Notes: generated by a model from the letters alone, not told the origin. A stretch of DNA of 64,000 bases from Pectinophora gossypiella (GCF_024362695.1 NC_065404.1:5372604-5436603); one strand, 5' to 3'; positions 20,700-32,070 are shown, counted from the first letter of the stretch. Numbers and translations: made by a program.

Positions 20700-21020
20700 A
20701 GCGGCCTCCGTGGTTCAGTGGTTGAGCGTTGGGCTCACGATCCGGAGGTCCTGGGTTCGAGTCTCAGTGGGACATATCACAAAAATGACTTTGTGATCCC
20801 TAGTTTCGTTAGGACATTACAGGCTGATCAGCTGATTGTCCGAAAGTAAAACGATCCGTGCTTCGGAAGGCACGTTAAACCGTTGGTCCCGGTTATTACT
20901 TACCTACTTACTTGGTATGTACGTAGTCGTTACATGAGTTATGTCAGGGGCCTTTTGCTGCTCAATAGTAACCCTGGCAGCAGGGTTAATGAGGTTGGTA
21001 ATCCACCTAACAACCCACAA
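20700..21020 (+). mobile_element. SINE A, near full length
   Basis: tRNA-derived head (GCGGCCTCCGTGGTTCAGTG; A-box TGGTTCAGTGG, B-box GGTTCGAGTCT), ACTTTGTGATCCCTAGTTTC body, shared core CGTGCTTCGGAAGGCACGTT, then the A-type tail (TAGTCGTTACATGAG, CAATAGTAACCCTGGC, GGTAATCCACCTAACAAC). Confidence 0.93.
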
Positions 21021-21324
21021 CTAAATTATTTTTTTAATTTTGACAGATCTCATATGTCCACCGAGTTACATCATAGACCTGCAGATTGAGAAGGAATTTG
21101 ATTTACGATAAATTGCGCACTTTTAGTAAGCATGAACAGAATACAAACATATTGAATTTTAAACAAAAACTATTGGCTCAAATAAGTAAAAACTGTGCAA
21201 ATGATTTCGAGTGTCGTTTGACTTTTATTCTCGGAGATGACTTTGGGAAAACACATTTCACGTACCACTACAAGATCTACGCAAATTAATGACAAAGTAA
21301 ATAGGTGTGTTGTAGTATGTGTTT
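21021..21324. other. Short non-repeat stretch with an unidentified ORF
   Basis: A 67-codon ATG frame on the plus strand (21086-21289, ending FTYHYKIYAN) has no motif I recognise. Probably the remnant of a larger coding element. Confidence 0.3.
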
Positions 21325-21672
21325 GGTTTTTAGGGTTCCGTAACCAAAGGGTAAAAATGGGACTCTGTTACTAAGACTTCGCTGACTGTTCGTCTGTCTG
21401 TCACCAGGCTGTTGTATCTCAAGAACAGCGATAGCTAGACAGTTGAAATTTTAACAAATATTTATGTATTTCTGTTGCCGCTAATAAAAATAAAATAATT
21501 ATTTAAGGCGGGCAACCGTACAACAAATGCGATTTTTTGGCCCTTTCTTGATCAATATTAATAATGACAACAGGTAGGCAATATGTGTGTACCTACTCGT
21601 ACCTACTGTTAAGTCAATGGTACGGAACCCTTTGTGCGCGAGTCCGGCTCGCACTTGCCCGGTTTTTTTTTC
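21325..21672 (+). repeat. Repeat R (TAGGGTTCCGTA type)
   Basis: Starts TTTTTAGGGTTCCGTAACCA, contains TGTCACCAGGCTGTTGTATC and CTAGACAGTTGAAATTTT, and ends GCGCGAGTCCGGCTCGCACT followed by TTGCCCGG and a T-run. A very common element type in Lepidoptera. A fragment of its end is at 29660-29735. Confidence 0.82.
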
Positions 21673-21956
21673 ATTCGGCAAAAGTTCAAAAGGTTTACTT
21701 ACAGCATACATCACGTAATTGACTGAAAAAGTAATAAGCAGACTCAATTCATTCCCAGAGTCCCTATCGGGGCAGACATAGCCACTATAATTGACGTAGG
21801 CGCTTTAGTAAATACTAAAGTTAATTAATATACCTTTAATGAATAGTGGAATTTTCCTTTTTTCATAATTTCCTTAAGTAATTGTTATATTACCTAATAG
21901 ATTTTGACTGATTGTCAATTAATTAAATACTTTAAAGGAGCTTAATTACTTTTGTA

Positions 21957-22318
21957 ATTTAATATTATTATTAAATGTATTTTAAATAAAGTGTCAGGAA
22001 CCTCTTTGGTTAACATGTGACTCATTTCAAGGTCATTTAGTTATGTTCTCTTTCGTGCTTCGGAGAGCATGGTAACGGTATGACGACTCGTGACGTATGG
22101 GTATGTGTTGAGTCTCGTTTGATGTGCGTAAAGGCAGACTCATTTCATGTACACCGCTTTACGCGTAGACATTGATATGGATACGAGTCGTCATACCCTC
22201 TCCGAAGCACGAAAGAGAACATAACTAACTGACCTTTAAATGAGTCACAATATGTTACCCAAACAGGCTGATGACACTTTATTTAAAATGCATTTAATAA
22301 TAATAATTGTTTAGGTAA
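21957..22318. mobile_element. Large foldback element Y
   Basis: Left ATTTTAAATAAAGTGTCAGG and AGTTATGTTCTCTTTCGTGC, then CTTCGGAGAGCATG; right carries the complements (CTCTCCGAAGCACGAAAGAG, GACACTTTATTTAAAATGCA). Arms are roughly 120-150 bp around a GC-richer centre with GACGACTCGT/ACGAGTCGTC. Confidence 0.87.
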
Positions 22319-22424
22319 TTTTAATACATTGCAAGAAATAATTGTAAGAAATATTTTGACCACACACAATAGCTGGTAGCTGAAGAAAGTTTTTCTTAGT
22401 TTTCCGAATTACGGATGACAACTC

Positions 22425-22600
22425 CATCTAGCGTCGATAGTTAATAATGACCTTACTAATAAATGTGTTGTATTATAAGCGGCATCTAGCGAGAAGTAGC
22501 ACAAAGTGTTAATGTTACATCTACTGCACACTAGATGGCGTAAGTCACGACCTAGAGCAAGGTTTTTCTGAGAGGTCGGGCTCAGCACATCGATCGCTCG
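22425..22600. repeat. Possible inverted-repeat remnant
   Basis: CTCCATCTAGCGTCGATAG and ACACTAGATGGCGTAAG form inverted CATCTAGYG/CTAGATGG ends about 120 bp apart, with a third GGCATCTAGCGAGAAGTAGC between. A similar GCGCCATCTACCGGCGAGTA occurs near 52070. Weak. Confidence 0.35.
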
Positions 22601-22918
22601 AAGGTCAGTGGCACTCGAGCGAAGGGTTCACGGCATTTATACGTATAGAGGTATATTGGCCCTAGAAGAGCTTTCTTTACAGAATGAGAACTAGACTCTA
22701 GTCGTCTCCAAGTCGACAACTTTTGCTCTTATGTTGGAGTTTAGTAGCGAGTATAAAAGTATGAAATAAGAATTTAAGCTTAAGTATTACTTAATCATTG
22801 ATTTATGGATAGGACCACGTGATTTTTGCTTTGCGTCCCCTTCACTAAGTATTTAAATATCTGTCTAGATACAAATATGTTTCTAGATCTATACTAAATT
22901 ATTAGAAACTAGAGTCAT

Positions 22919-23464
22919 AGCCCTTGGTCTTGGTTCCATACAAGACCATTAACCCGGCCCCAGGGGGGACAGAGTCATCTTCTCTGCCCTCCACTGGGGC
23001 AATTCCTGTTCGGCGCGTCCTTGCCGCGGGGGTGGGCGCCTCTTACTTCAGTAGGCCGGAGTAAGATGGTGGCTGAGTTCGAATAGGGACCCAGACCTAC
23101 GGGGTATAACGTAGAACCCTTGCCCAGGGATACGGGTGAAGACCTCAACGGCTGCAGAGGCGGAGATGGGAGCCATCGGTACGGCAATGCAGGACGGAAG
23201 GGGCATGTCACAGGGACTGTAACCTGGAACCTGACAGAGGGCAGCAGTAACTGTCAGTACTATTCAGAGGCAGAGGACAGGAGTCCTAGTATGGCTTTGT
23301 AATAGACTACTCTGGGCGCCATCCCACTCGCGTCAGACAGAGTACTGCGGGGCGGAAGGCAAGAGGGAAACCACTGCCCTATTTTTCCCTAAAAAAGTAG
23401 CATGGAGAGTATTTTACAGAAATGCTGCACCGACAAGAGCGTGGCTCTTAAATTGATGATGATG
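22919..23464 (+). mobile_element. Retroposon D, full length, 546 bp
   Basis: Flanked by the 8-bp duplication AGAGTCAT (22911-22918 and 23465-23472). Contains CCCGGCCCCAGGGGGGACAG, GCCGCGGGGGTGGGCGCC, GGTGAAGACCTCAACGGCTG, ACGGAAGGGGCATGTCACAG and GCGGGGCGGAAGGCAAGAGG. Its last 45 bp (ATGCTGCACCGACAAGAGCG, TGGCTCTTAAATTGATGATG) are also the coding end of the RTE-like LINE at 4482. No tRNA-like promoter boxes seen. Confidence 0.93.
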
Positions 23465-23679
23465 AGAGTCATTCAGTAATAGTTTTGTAATCATCCAAAT
23501 GGTAATATAGACGCCGTTTTTATTGAAATTTATAATTTTCCATTCGAAACGGACAATGGATGATATTATTCAGTTGGGTATGGTTCATAAACTCAAACAA
23601 TAGAACATTGTAAACCATCTTTCTTGTATATTATGACTTTTCTTTCTAGGTGTACAGATCTGTGGTTCTCTCATTAAAC

Positions 23680-23752
23680 ACAACCTTTCAGCGCTCCCCA
23701 TTTGTTCGGACAAGTAGTTAATGCCATCTGAGGCTAACCTACAATAACTCAC
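23680..23752 (+). mobile_element. LINE 3'-end family G fragment
   Basis: TCAGCGCTCCCCATTTGTTC, AGTAGTTAATGCCATCTG, CTACAATAACTCAC. The 3' end of the G family. Confidence 0.75.
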
Positions 23753-23884
23753 TCTTTATGAGTTTTGTGCTCTACAGTTTATCCTTTCCTTACTTTGCAA
23801 TGCGTATGCTAAGATTTAGGAGTAAGGAACTTTGATTAAAACTTACCATTGAACTTGTTCGAAAATTGCATAATTTAATTTCTA

Positions 23885-24029
23885 CAGTCATGAGCAATAC
23901 TACCCACTTTAGGACTCTGTCGCACTAACATATTTGACATTTAGTGAGACTTACAGTTCAATTTGTCAAAATAGTTAATGTGACATGGTACCAAAGTGTA
24001 TACATATTAATGCTCGTGAGCATACTGTG
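23885..24029 (+). mobile_element. MITE family E, best copy
   Basis: ACAGTCATGAGCAATAC to GCTCGTGAGCATACTGTG. The terminal CACAGT and its inverse are clear here. Confidence 0.8.
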
Positions 24030-24239
24030 AAAATACCTTGGAACTTGTCTATCTATTCAGCCTGTACTTATCGTTCTCTCTTTCACGCTACTGTTTATGT
24101 GTACTTACCTTTTATATTTTTTGTTTCCCTACAACATATTCAAAAACCCATTTAAGATTAGGTAAATATGATTCCCACGCACCTCTATCTTAGAGGCGTC
24201 TTATTTTACAGAAAGATGAAAATCTTAGAGACCTAATAC

Positions 24240-24332
24240 ACGTTGGTCTAACAGAAAGCTCGGTGAGGTGTGGGTACTTAGTTCATCTGGCGGTGGACTA
24301 CTACAATTAGTATATAGTCGTGAGCTTATGCT
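24240..24332 (+). mobile_element. Repeat family I
   Basis: CGTTGGTCTAACAGAAAGCT, CGGTGAGGTGTGGGTAC, TATAGTCGTGAGCTTATG. Confidence 0.72.
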
Positions 24333-24619
24333 GAAATTCACTTTATCTTCAAGGCGCATCACGCAAGAATTCCCAGAAGAAAATGGAACATACGGTCATT
24401 TTCACACGACATTTTCCTCAACTGAAAAACGATCCCGAACTTCGCGGCCCTTGCACAGTTTTACTGCAGCTGTGAATTATTTAGACTAGTATACTAGTTC
24501 GGTGCACAGCTGACCTAGAATTGCATTGGAGGGCTTCGGAACTCGGTCGACGGAACAGCTGTGAGGCCAGCGCCGAATTCAGAGTCTTAGATTCTTAATG
24601 ATACGTAAAAGTGGCTGTA

Positions 24620-24815
24620 TTTTAAGACCGAGTTTCCACAGACGCGGAGATGGCCGGAGAAGAACGGAGATGTGCGGATTTGACCAATCACATCGTTCGA
24701 GAGAGCGAAAAACGAAGACGCTTTGTCATTCTCTCCCTCACGATGATTGGTCGATTCCTGCACATCTCCGCTCATCTTCGCACAGCTCCGCGACAATGGA
24801 AACGCAGCCTTACGA
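24620..24815. mobile_element. Palindromic MITE Z
   Basis: AAGACCGAGTTTCCACAG ... CGGAGATGTGCGGATTTGAC, CAATCACATCGT on the left; ACGATGATTGGTCGATTCCT, GCACATCTCCGC ... AATGGAAACGCAGCCTT on the right, its imperfect complement. Both flanks read TTA. Confidence 0.85.
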
Positions 24816-24900
24816 GTCTGTTGACAGTTTGGCAACAAATTTTTCATTCTGGCAATAACGAGGTTTTGCATTATAGGCCTTTTATGAAATACATAAACTG

Positions 24901-24925
24901 TGTGTGTATGTGTGTGTGTGTGTGT
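24901..24925 (+). repeat. Short (TG)n microsatellite
   Basis: TGTGTGTATGTGTGTGTGTG tract. Confidence 0.85.
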
Positions 24926-25171
24926 CTTAGCAACGTTTTCTAGTGTGCCATACATAAACTAATGGCTCTAATCCTCTCGCTAATCATTTCAAATATTGGT
25001 TTCCCTTTTTCCTTCTTTATTTAAAGAACATCCATTGTACTTAATTTTCAAATAACCCCCAGAGGAAAGGGCGATGAACCTTCAAAGTTCTCATCACTAA
25101 TTCAATTAATTTTGACTCTTACACCTCAATGCATTATATATTTGGTAGTTACAAAGAATAAATCAATATTT

Positions 25172-25355
25172 TTTTGAAAGAACGTTTTGGGCCCTGTGCT
25201 GAGATATTTCTTGCAGCGTATTTTCCCCGGCAATTCAGGTTGTGAGAAGCTGCAGTAGTTTTAGGCGGATGAGACGTTCGTTTTGTAAAAAAATGACGAT
25301 TAAAAGTGTAACTATGTTACCTACTGGATATTTTTGAATTTGAATTTTTGAATTA
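25172..25355 (+). mobile_element. LINE 3'-end family M
   Basis: GAACGTTTTGGGCCCTGTGC, TATTTTCCCCGGCAATTCAG, GTTTTAGGCGGATGAGACGT, ending TTTGAATTTGAATTTTTG. Confidence 0.82.
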
Positions 25356-25995
25356 AGAATAACGGTACATAATGGAGCATGTTGTCCAAGCTGATTGCTT
25401 TTCTGTGGCCCTGCCTATAGCATTAGGAATTAGGAGCGTGAGTTACCTAATGTACGGTATGCTTGCAGCATTACGGTTGTTGGTGAGATATTCATTTTTC
25501 GCGAGAGAATGATAGAGGGATTTGAAGCCCCTAGGAATCTACTTATTTTTTTTTTGTTTTTATGAGTAAATCCGGCACTGCGCTAGACTCACTGTAGTTG
25601 TTTGACGATGTATTCGTGTTTTCGTGTTTTAATTATACAGGTTGTGATATGATAGGAACCTATAGACTGTTATATTTTTTTACTATATCGCTGATTGATT
25701 TTCGATTGCATTCGCCTGGTCTTGATAGATAGAGGAAAGTCCAGTTAGAACATGGCATGCATTCGCACATTACAAAACACATACAAAACGCCTCCTCAAA
25801 CTAAAACCAAATGTGCTGGACAGAGCCATAAATAACCAAGAATACAATTAGCAAACAGTTTTGACATGATACTATAATGAATATGACAGACCTGTCATTG
25901 TACCTGTACAATTACAAATATATTATATGTACAATAAAAGTAACCCAAAAATATCGCTAAAAGTGATGACTACCAGATACTCGTAAATAATCTTT
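25356..25995. other. Intron 1 sequence
   Basis: No exon, repeat family or coding signal assigned. Confidence 0.45.
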
Positions 25996-26007
25996 GGTAG
26001 AGAAAGA

Positions 26008-26278
26008 CATATATATACACAAACTCACGCCCGTAATCCCGAATGGGGTAGGCACAGCCACAAATAATCAAAGATAACTGCAGCCACTGTTGATACCAGT
26101 AAGATGGATATGATGCACCTTATGGTGACAAGGGATCAGGCTATCGCGCATAACATGAGTCCATCATGTTAGAAATGACACAATCCCTCTGTCGGATTTA
26201 CGACACGCCCGGGAAGACCAGTAGGTGAACGCGTTCTATGTTTTTTTATTCAGTCCCAGAACAGCATCGAGGTTACTA
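26008..26278 (-). mobile_element. Retroposon J with 12-bp duplication
   Basis: 271 bp, flanked by GGTAGAGAAAGA (25996-26007 and 26279-26290). Reading minus it ends CGGGATTACGGGCGTGAGTT before a (TATA/TATG) tail. Shared with 31522-31818: ACACAATCCCTCTGTC, ACGCCCGGGAAGA-type and CCTTATGGTGA blocks. Confidence 0.92.
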
Positions 26279-26462
26279 GGTAGAGAAAGAATGAAGCATA
26301 AAACTGCACATTTGTATAACGTATTATGCAGGTTTATTGGCCTGACAATCGCTAATGAAATGTCTGTTGAGGTAGGTTAGTAATAGCCGTTTAATAGGCG
26401 TGCATAAAACTGTAAATACGCAGTAAAATAGCTATTAGTATAACGTTAATTAATGGCAATCT

Positions 26463-26757
26463 CATCATCATCATCAGCCCATTAACGTCCCCACTGCTGG
26501 GGCACGGGCCTTCCCTACGGATGGATAGGGAGATCGGGCCTTAAACCATCACGCGGGCCCAGTGCGGATTGATGGTTATTAACGACTGCTAATGCAGCCG
26601 GGACCAACGGCTTAACGTGCCTTCCGAAGCACAGAGGAGCTCGAAATGAAAACTTTTTTTGTGGTCACCCATCCTATGACCGGCCTTTGCGAAAGTTGCT
26701 TAACTTCAACAATCGCAGACCGAACGCGTTTACCGCTGCGCCACCGAGCTCCTCATG
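26463..26757 (-). mobile_element. SINE C, full length, with 10-bp duplication
   Basis: Flanked by ATGGCAATCT (26453-26462 and 26758-26767). Same organisation as 18354-18655: tRNA-like head, 5S-like segment, shared core, GAT-repeat tail. Confidence 0.95.
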
Positions 26758-26786
26758 ATGGCAATCTATTTGTACTAAATAAGTCA

Positions 26787-26830
26787 TTGAACCGTGGTAG
26801 CCCAGTTGGTAGAACGCTTGCCTCGATATG
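26787..26830 (+). mobile_element. tRNA-like SINE head fragment
   Basis: CCGTGGTAGCCCAGTTGGTA, GAACGCTTGCCTC: an A-box region of a family like the one at 40255-40412, lacking a B-box. Sits between SINE C and SINE B. Confidence 0.55.
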
Positions 26831-26874
26831 AAATAAGTCATTAAGTGTTGGATATAGGGGTAGATATAGGGGTA

Positions 26875-27207
26875 ACAGCCTCCGTGGTCTAGTGGTTAGA
26901 GCGTTAGGCTCACGATCTGGAGGTCCGGGTTTGATTCCCGATAGGGACATTGTCGAAATCACTTTGTGAGACTGTCCTTTGTTTGGTAAGGACTTTTCAG
27001 GCTTGAATCACCTGATTGTTCGAAAAAGTAAGATGATTCCGTGCTTCGGAGGGCACGTTAAGCCGTTGGTCCCGGCTATTAGCCGTAAAAACACCTCCAC
27101 CAACCCGCAGTGGAGCAGCGTGGTGGAGTATGCTCCATACCCCCTCCGGTTGATTGAGGGGAGGCCTGTACCCAGCAGTGGGACGTATATAGGCAGTTTA
27201 TGTTATG
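26875..27207 (+). mobile_element. SINE B, full length, with 10-bp duplication
   Basis: 333 bp flanked by TATAGGGGTA (26865-26874 and 27208-27217). Head ACAGCCTCCGTGGTCTAGTG with A-box, B-box-like GGTTTGATTCCC, shared core CCGTGCTTCGGAGGGCACGT, and B-type tail with GCAGTGGAGCAGCGTGGTGG and CCTGTACCCAGCAGTGGGAC. Confidence 0.96.
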
Positions 27208-27444
27208 TATAGGGGTAGAAGACGACCCAAGAAAGTGTGGGTGGATTGTGGAAAGAAGGATATGTGTGTGAAAGGTGTGAGTACAATACTACTGACGGAA
27301 ATGAATGGAAGGGGAATACATGTTGTGCCGACCTCACCTAGATGATAATGAAGTCATTGAGTGTTGTGTTTGGTTCCACTCTATGCTTGGCGTGTTACAT
27401 AATGAATGACTTAGAATGTATAAATACTTATTCAAATATTTTGT

Positions 27445-27490
27445 AACCCGCAGTGGAGCAGCGTGGTGGATATAGTTTGTTTATGTTTTA
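27445..27490 (+). mobile_element. SINE B tail fragment
   Basis: CCCGCAGTGGAGCAGCGTGG then TTTGTTTATG with an internal deletion. Confidence 0.7.
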
Positions 27491-27794
27491 TGGGGAAAGG
27501 TAAACCTCATCGCCCGTGTAATTAAAAAAATATATAATTTATTATTTTTTTATTTATTATTTATTTATAAAGGTACATACAACATTACAGTGTAATCCAA
27601 TGCGCTGTATGACGAGAAAAAAAGACAATCATATTTCTTTCATGCCCCCACCCACAATAGCCTAAGATGTGAAGCTGTTGTGAATGAAAGCATAATTCAA
27701 ATATGATTCTCTACTCGTAGGGTCCGATAGACAGGCCTCCATGATACCTATAATGGCTTCAGCATATTAGAAAGGGCGCAATACCTCATTGGGG

Positions 27795-27880
27795 CAGACA
27801 GAGAGGTACATCCACCGCAAGAGGAACTAAGCACCCACACCTCACCGAGCTTTCTATTAGACCAACGTGATAGGTGGTAA
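27795..27880 (-). mobile_element. Repeat family I
   Basis: GAGGTACATCCACCGCAAGA, CCACACCTCACCGAGCTTTC, TAGACCAACGTGATAGG. Confidence 0.75.
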
Positions 27881-28237
27881 TAATAAAGGCCGTGTTATAA
27901 GCGACATAATATGAACCGAATTGGTCTAGATGCGATGTTCTGGGTCACTGATGAAAGTGGGCCCCGTCGCCGGCGATAATTCGATCAATTTACAGCCTCG
28001 ACCGAGACTGACACTGTTCATATTATATGACACATAATACAGCTGTCTGCATAGCTAGACTTTGATACACAATTTTGTATGTAACGCTCTAGGTAAAATT
28101 AATACTAGTAAATACTTATGTGTGCCATAAGTTTTGATAAGTCTACCCACATTAACGATGCTACAAAATGTATTTGCCTAGATTGTTATCAACTTTAATG
28201 TATTTGTTTTGCATGTTTGGTAAATAAAGAATTATTA

Positions 28238-28380
28238 TTATGTCTGTCATTTCCACATCTCGGGCCTATGGAGTCCCGGACTTCTGGAAGGCGTGCGTGG
28301 GGCCGAAGCCAACACGTAGAGGCCCCTTAAGACAGTTTAATCTAAATGTGGTGTGACACCACCTTATTATTATTATTATT
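28238..28380 (+). mobile_element. Retroposon 3' end, family H
   Basis: TCTGTCATTTCCACATCTCG, GGCGTGCGTGGGGCCGAAGC, CAACACGTAGAGGCCCCTTA, then GGTGTGACACCACC and a (TTA)n tail. Shared with 63180-63240 and partly 52397-52440. Confidence 0.68.
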
Positions 28381-28711
28381 AAGTACTTTTTTCTAATAAT
28401 GGACCTCAAACTCAAAAATATCATAAGTGTATTTTATTAAGATATGTGATACTACGAAGGCTGTTCTGACGTTAACAAGCATCAGGTGAGATGAGATTGT
28501 GGCCAATTGCTTGCATAAAAAAATTGTACCACACCTGCCTCAGTGGCAGCCCTAGCAAAATATTTAGGTGGTGCGAGACCTTATATTGGCACCCCTCAGC
28601 CTCTTAAAATACAAAATCTTTCGATTAGTTTACGGCCGTCGAAATTTACCTATTTAAATCTATAAAAAAAACTCTTCTCTCTTCTCTTTATTCTTCTCTT
28701 CTTTCTCTCTT

Positions 28712-28768
28712 CTTGGAAAATGCTGCACCGACAAGACCGTGGCTCTTAAATTGATGATGATGAAATCT
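28712..28768 (+). mobile_element. D/RTE shared 3' tail alone
   Basis: Only GGAAAATGCTGCACCGACAA, GACCGTGGCTCTTAAATTGA and a (TGA)n tail remain. Could come from either family D or the RTE-like LINE. Confidence 0.8.
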
Positions 28769-29659
28769 TTTCAATATGTTGTTTACGGCCACCCGATATG
28801 AGTTTCAATATGGTCGCAATCTATCCCGATGAAGTTAGTTTGCGGCCAGGGTGAACCAGTCTTGGTTGATTTTGACGCCTCCTCTCTTTCGGCGCCTGGT
28901 GCGGTGGCACACCTCGCACTATCCTAAGGCCGCTACTGACCTGCCTGTCTGTCGACTCTGTAGACAGTCGGAAATAAATTCTTAACTTTATATGTGGGAG
29001 CGAGTCAATAAGTCAATCAACCAGTTACCGGCCTTGTCCTACTTACTCGTCCAAGAGAAATTGAAAGCACAATCAATACATTATGTAAGAAAATAATAAT
29101 ACTAGTACGATACAGAGCTAAGGTTGTAAAAATTTTAATTGTAAAAATACGGTCAATAATAGGAGAATCGAGATTTTTTCGGATCGAGATTTAGTAACTT
29201 AGAACATATTTCATTAAGTAAATTAGTTTCATTACACATAATTTTGTGTCAGTTACTGAAAAGATCCAAGGGTATTTGAAAATATCCTTTTGTCCTTGAC
29301 CCACTTTTCACAGGTCAGGTGTAATAAGGTAGAGTCGAGATTTGGAAGGTGTTTCCATAACAGAAAGTAAAAAAATCGAATTTAACACTTTCAAGGACAG
29401 AACGTCTACGGACGTTCCGATTCCAAGTTGTTATATTATGTATGAACCATCAATGACCCATGGTTTTTGTCAGTGAAAGGGTTAAAAAGGACTTTATTAT
29501 GTGTATTTTATATATTTTACAATATCATCGTATCAACAGTGTGGCTTATTATTATTTATGTATTTGATTTTTTTTAAATTAATAATATAAAATTATTTGC
29601 AGTTGGTAAACTAATCGCGCCTTATGGAGAAGTATGGAGACAATAGCTTTTCAATGGCA
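28769..29659. other. Intron 1 sequence
   Basis: Part of a moderately GC-rich patch (28860-28990) is unassigned. No exon seen. Confidence 0.4.
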
Positions 29660-29735
29660 AATTCTCCCTTTGTTTGGCAGTTCGTACGGAACTGTCAGTG
29701 CGGGAGTCGCACTTACACTTGCCTTTTTTGTTAAA
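29660..29735 (+). repeat. Repeat R end fragment
   Basis: GTACGGAACTGTCAGTGCG, GGGAGTCGCACTTACACTTG then a T-run. Same end as 21325-21672. Confidence 0.6.
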
Positions 29736-30120
29736 GATATATCGAAACATTTAAATAGCTTGCTCCGTTGGCTCAGTGTACTCGTACCAGCAAACATTAC
29801 TTAGTTTCTATTTGCATATTAGTATTTATTGCAGTAATGTGTTTTCTAAGATTACGCTGTGTTGTTTCTTAATAGCCAGAGCCATACCACAGATCATATG
29901 CCATACACAATTCGTGCTCAATACATTTAAATAGTCTTCTTTATGTTTGTAATTCTTATATCGGTATTTTATGTACAATTCGCATACAGAGCGTGCTGAG
30001 CATTCAGAAAATTTTTCGGCGTTTTGCACAAGGTACATTTGAAGACTTTATTTTTGGCACGCGTCCGTTCTATAGAAGAATACATTTCTTCAGTGAAAAA
30101 GACTCTGTGAATAAGTACCT

Positions 30121-30353
30121 ATCAGACCGGAAGGGGCAAGTCACAGGGATTGTAACCTGTAACCTGACAGAGGGCAGCAGTAACTGTCTGTACTATTCAG
30201 AGGCGGAGGACAGGAGTCCCACTCGCGTCAGACAGAGGTGCGGGGCGGAAGGCAAGAGGGAAACCACTGCCCTATTTTCCCGAAAAAAATTGCATGGAGA
30301 ATGCTACACTAAGAGCGTGGCTCATAAATTAATGACGATGATGACCTATTATA
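30121..30353 (+). mobile_element. Retroposon D, 5'-truncated and internally deleted
   Basis: ACCGGAAGGGGCAAGTCACA, GGCAGCAGTAACTGTCTG, CACTCGCGTCAGACAGAGG, and tail GAATGCTACACTAAGAGCG, TGGCTCATAAATTAATGACG. About 45 bp present in the copy at 22919 (around the ACTCTGGGCGCCATCC segment) are missing. Confidence 0.85.
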
Positions 30354-30867
30354 CTATACGTAGTAGATAGATACTGCCGCATTGTACACACTGTCTGAAT
30401 TTTCGGTATTAGATATGGAATTATAATCTCCATCACAGAAGAGAGACAGCAGATTTGGGTTTTGTTACTTTGATAATTCCGGAAGCTACCCAGTGACATT
30501 ATGTGCCGAGCTCTTCAGATGCCAGCATCAGAATTTTCTCTAGTGGCAACAACTACCAAATCTGCTTTTTTGTCGTTCTGGACAAACCCGGGCACATTCG
30601 CCGTAATAGATACCTCTAAATATCCACGTACAAGGTGTCAGGAGAAATGGATCTTCGTAAAATCTACTTACCCGTGCTGTATATACGGCATATATTTGCA
30701 GTATATATTTGAGGTTTTATATCAAGAGATTTTACAAGATGGTCTATTTCCCGTGACAAGTTGTATCTGATTGTTTCTACGGCATGTTTTATTTTGAGCG
30801 GCCGACATTTCGCGCTCGTTGTTAGCAATGAAAATAATAATATTAATTTTTAATTAATTATACATAA

Positions 30868-30922
30868 TAGGGAAGGCCCGTGCCCCAGCAGTGGGAAGTT
30901 AATGGGCTGATGATGATACATA
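30868..30922 (+). mobile_element. SINE C tail fragment
   Basis: GGGAAGGCCCGTGCCCCAGC, AGTGGGAAGTTAATGGGCTG, ATGATGATAC. About 50 bp only. Confidence 0.75.
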
Positions 30923-30939
30923 ATTCAGTTTTATATCGT

Positions 30940-31052
30940 CATCGTCATCAATTTAAGAGCCACGCTCTTGTCGGTGCAGCATTTTCCATACTACTTTTTT
31001 AGGGAAAAATAGGGCATGGTTTCCCTCTTGCCTTCCGCCCCGCAGTAGTAGT
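30940..31052 (-). mobile_element. Retroposon D tail
   Basis: TCATCAATTTAAGAGCCACG, CTCTTGTCGGTGCAGCATTT, GGTTTCCCTCTTGCCTTCCG. Tail-to-tail with the SINE C fragment at 30868. Confidence 0.85.
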
Positions 31053-31521
31053 CTTATACCACATGTGATATTGAAACATGAATGTAAATGTTTATCTGCT
31101 TACGTAGTAGGTAATATATGTTCTGTACTATGTAACACATAACAGGACAGAAGCACATGTTTGGTGCACCGCCAAATCGCGGGTTATTGCCCGATTACAC
31201 GTGGGCACGATTATCAATGTAGCTTCATTAAATTAATTATGCACGCATGCATACGTAATCCCCTATTGGTCCGGGTTTTACCCAATTCGGTGTCATTACC
31301 AACTTATCGTAACAAAAGCTGACGACTGTATTCCTAATGAGAATTTTCCAGGCTACGTTCGTCCCAAAAATATACATGGCGCTGTACAGATTTACGTGAT
31401 AATTACGTATTTTCTCATTGCTTGGGTACATTTTATAATAAAAATAATTGTTGTTTGATATTTAAATCAGATATGTATAGAATTATGTTGCTACCTATAT
31501 TGCTTCTCTTTATTTTGATCA

Positions 31522-31818
31522 TACATACATACATAAACTTACGCCCGTAATCCCTAATGGGGTGGGCAGAGCCACAAGTAATCAAAGACAACTTGCAGCT
31601 ACTGTTGATACGAAGTCCAAAGATGGATATGATGAACCTTATGGTGATAAGGGATCAGCCTATCGCCCATAACATTAGTCCATTATGTTAGAGGACACAA
31701 TCCCTCTGTCCGTTTTTACGACATGCCCGGGAAGAGAAGCAGCTGAACGTTTTCTATGTTTTTTATTTGCTCCCAGAACAGCATAGAAGAAGATAGAAGA
31801 TATTTACATAGAAGAAGA
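31522..31818 (-). mobile_element. Retroposon J nested in MITE N
   Basis: Flanked by the 11-bp duplication TATTTTGATCA (31511-31521 and 31819-31829). Family marker blocks as at 26008-26278. (CATA)n at the left end is the tail in reverse. Confidence 0.93.
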
Positions 31819-31841
31819 TATTTTGATCAGAAGAATAATAT

Positions 31842-32070
31842 TTATTTATTTATTTTTATTTATTGAGGATATCCAACAGCTTATTAAATAACAAAGAATA
31901 ATTACAGTAAGTACAATGTAAATACCGTAAAACGGATCGTAGAACTTGATGAGAACAGTAATAAAACTAACGATACAAAGCTAGGCTTAAAGTATAAAAC
32001 CATTAAAAGGCTATAACTATAAAAAATTAAATATAAAAAAAGAAGAACTGGCACCTGGTTATAAACTGAT
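31842..32070 (-). mobile_element. Second retroposon nested in MITE N
   Basis: 229 bp flanked by AATAATAT (31834-31841 and 32071-32078). In reverse it ends TGTTGGATATCCTCAATAAA and a (TAAA)n tail. Family not otherwise recognised. Confidence 0.72.

Noticed and set aside
20724..20773. tRNA gene at the SINE A head
   Set aside because: A- and B-boxes are present but no cloverleaf closes, and the sequence continues into a repeated SINE body. The same holds at 910-945, 14500-14572, 26900-26945, 40340-40410 and 41215-41260.
26463..27217. CRISPR-like or clustered regular repeats
   Set aside because: Closely spaced repeats are different SINE families, each with its own target duplication. Nothing resembles a CRISPR array in the window.
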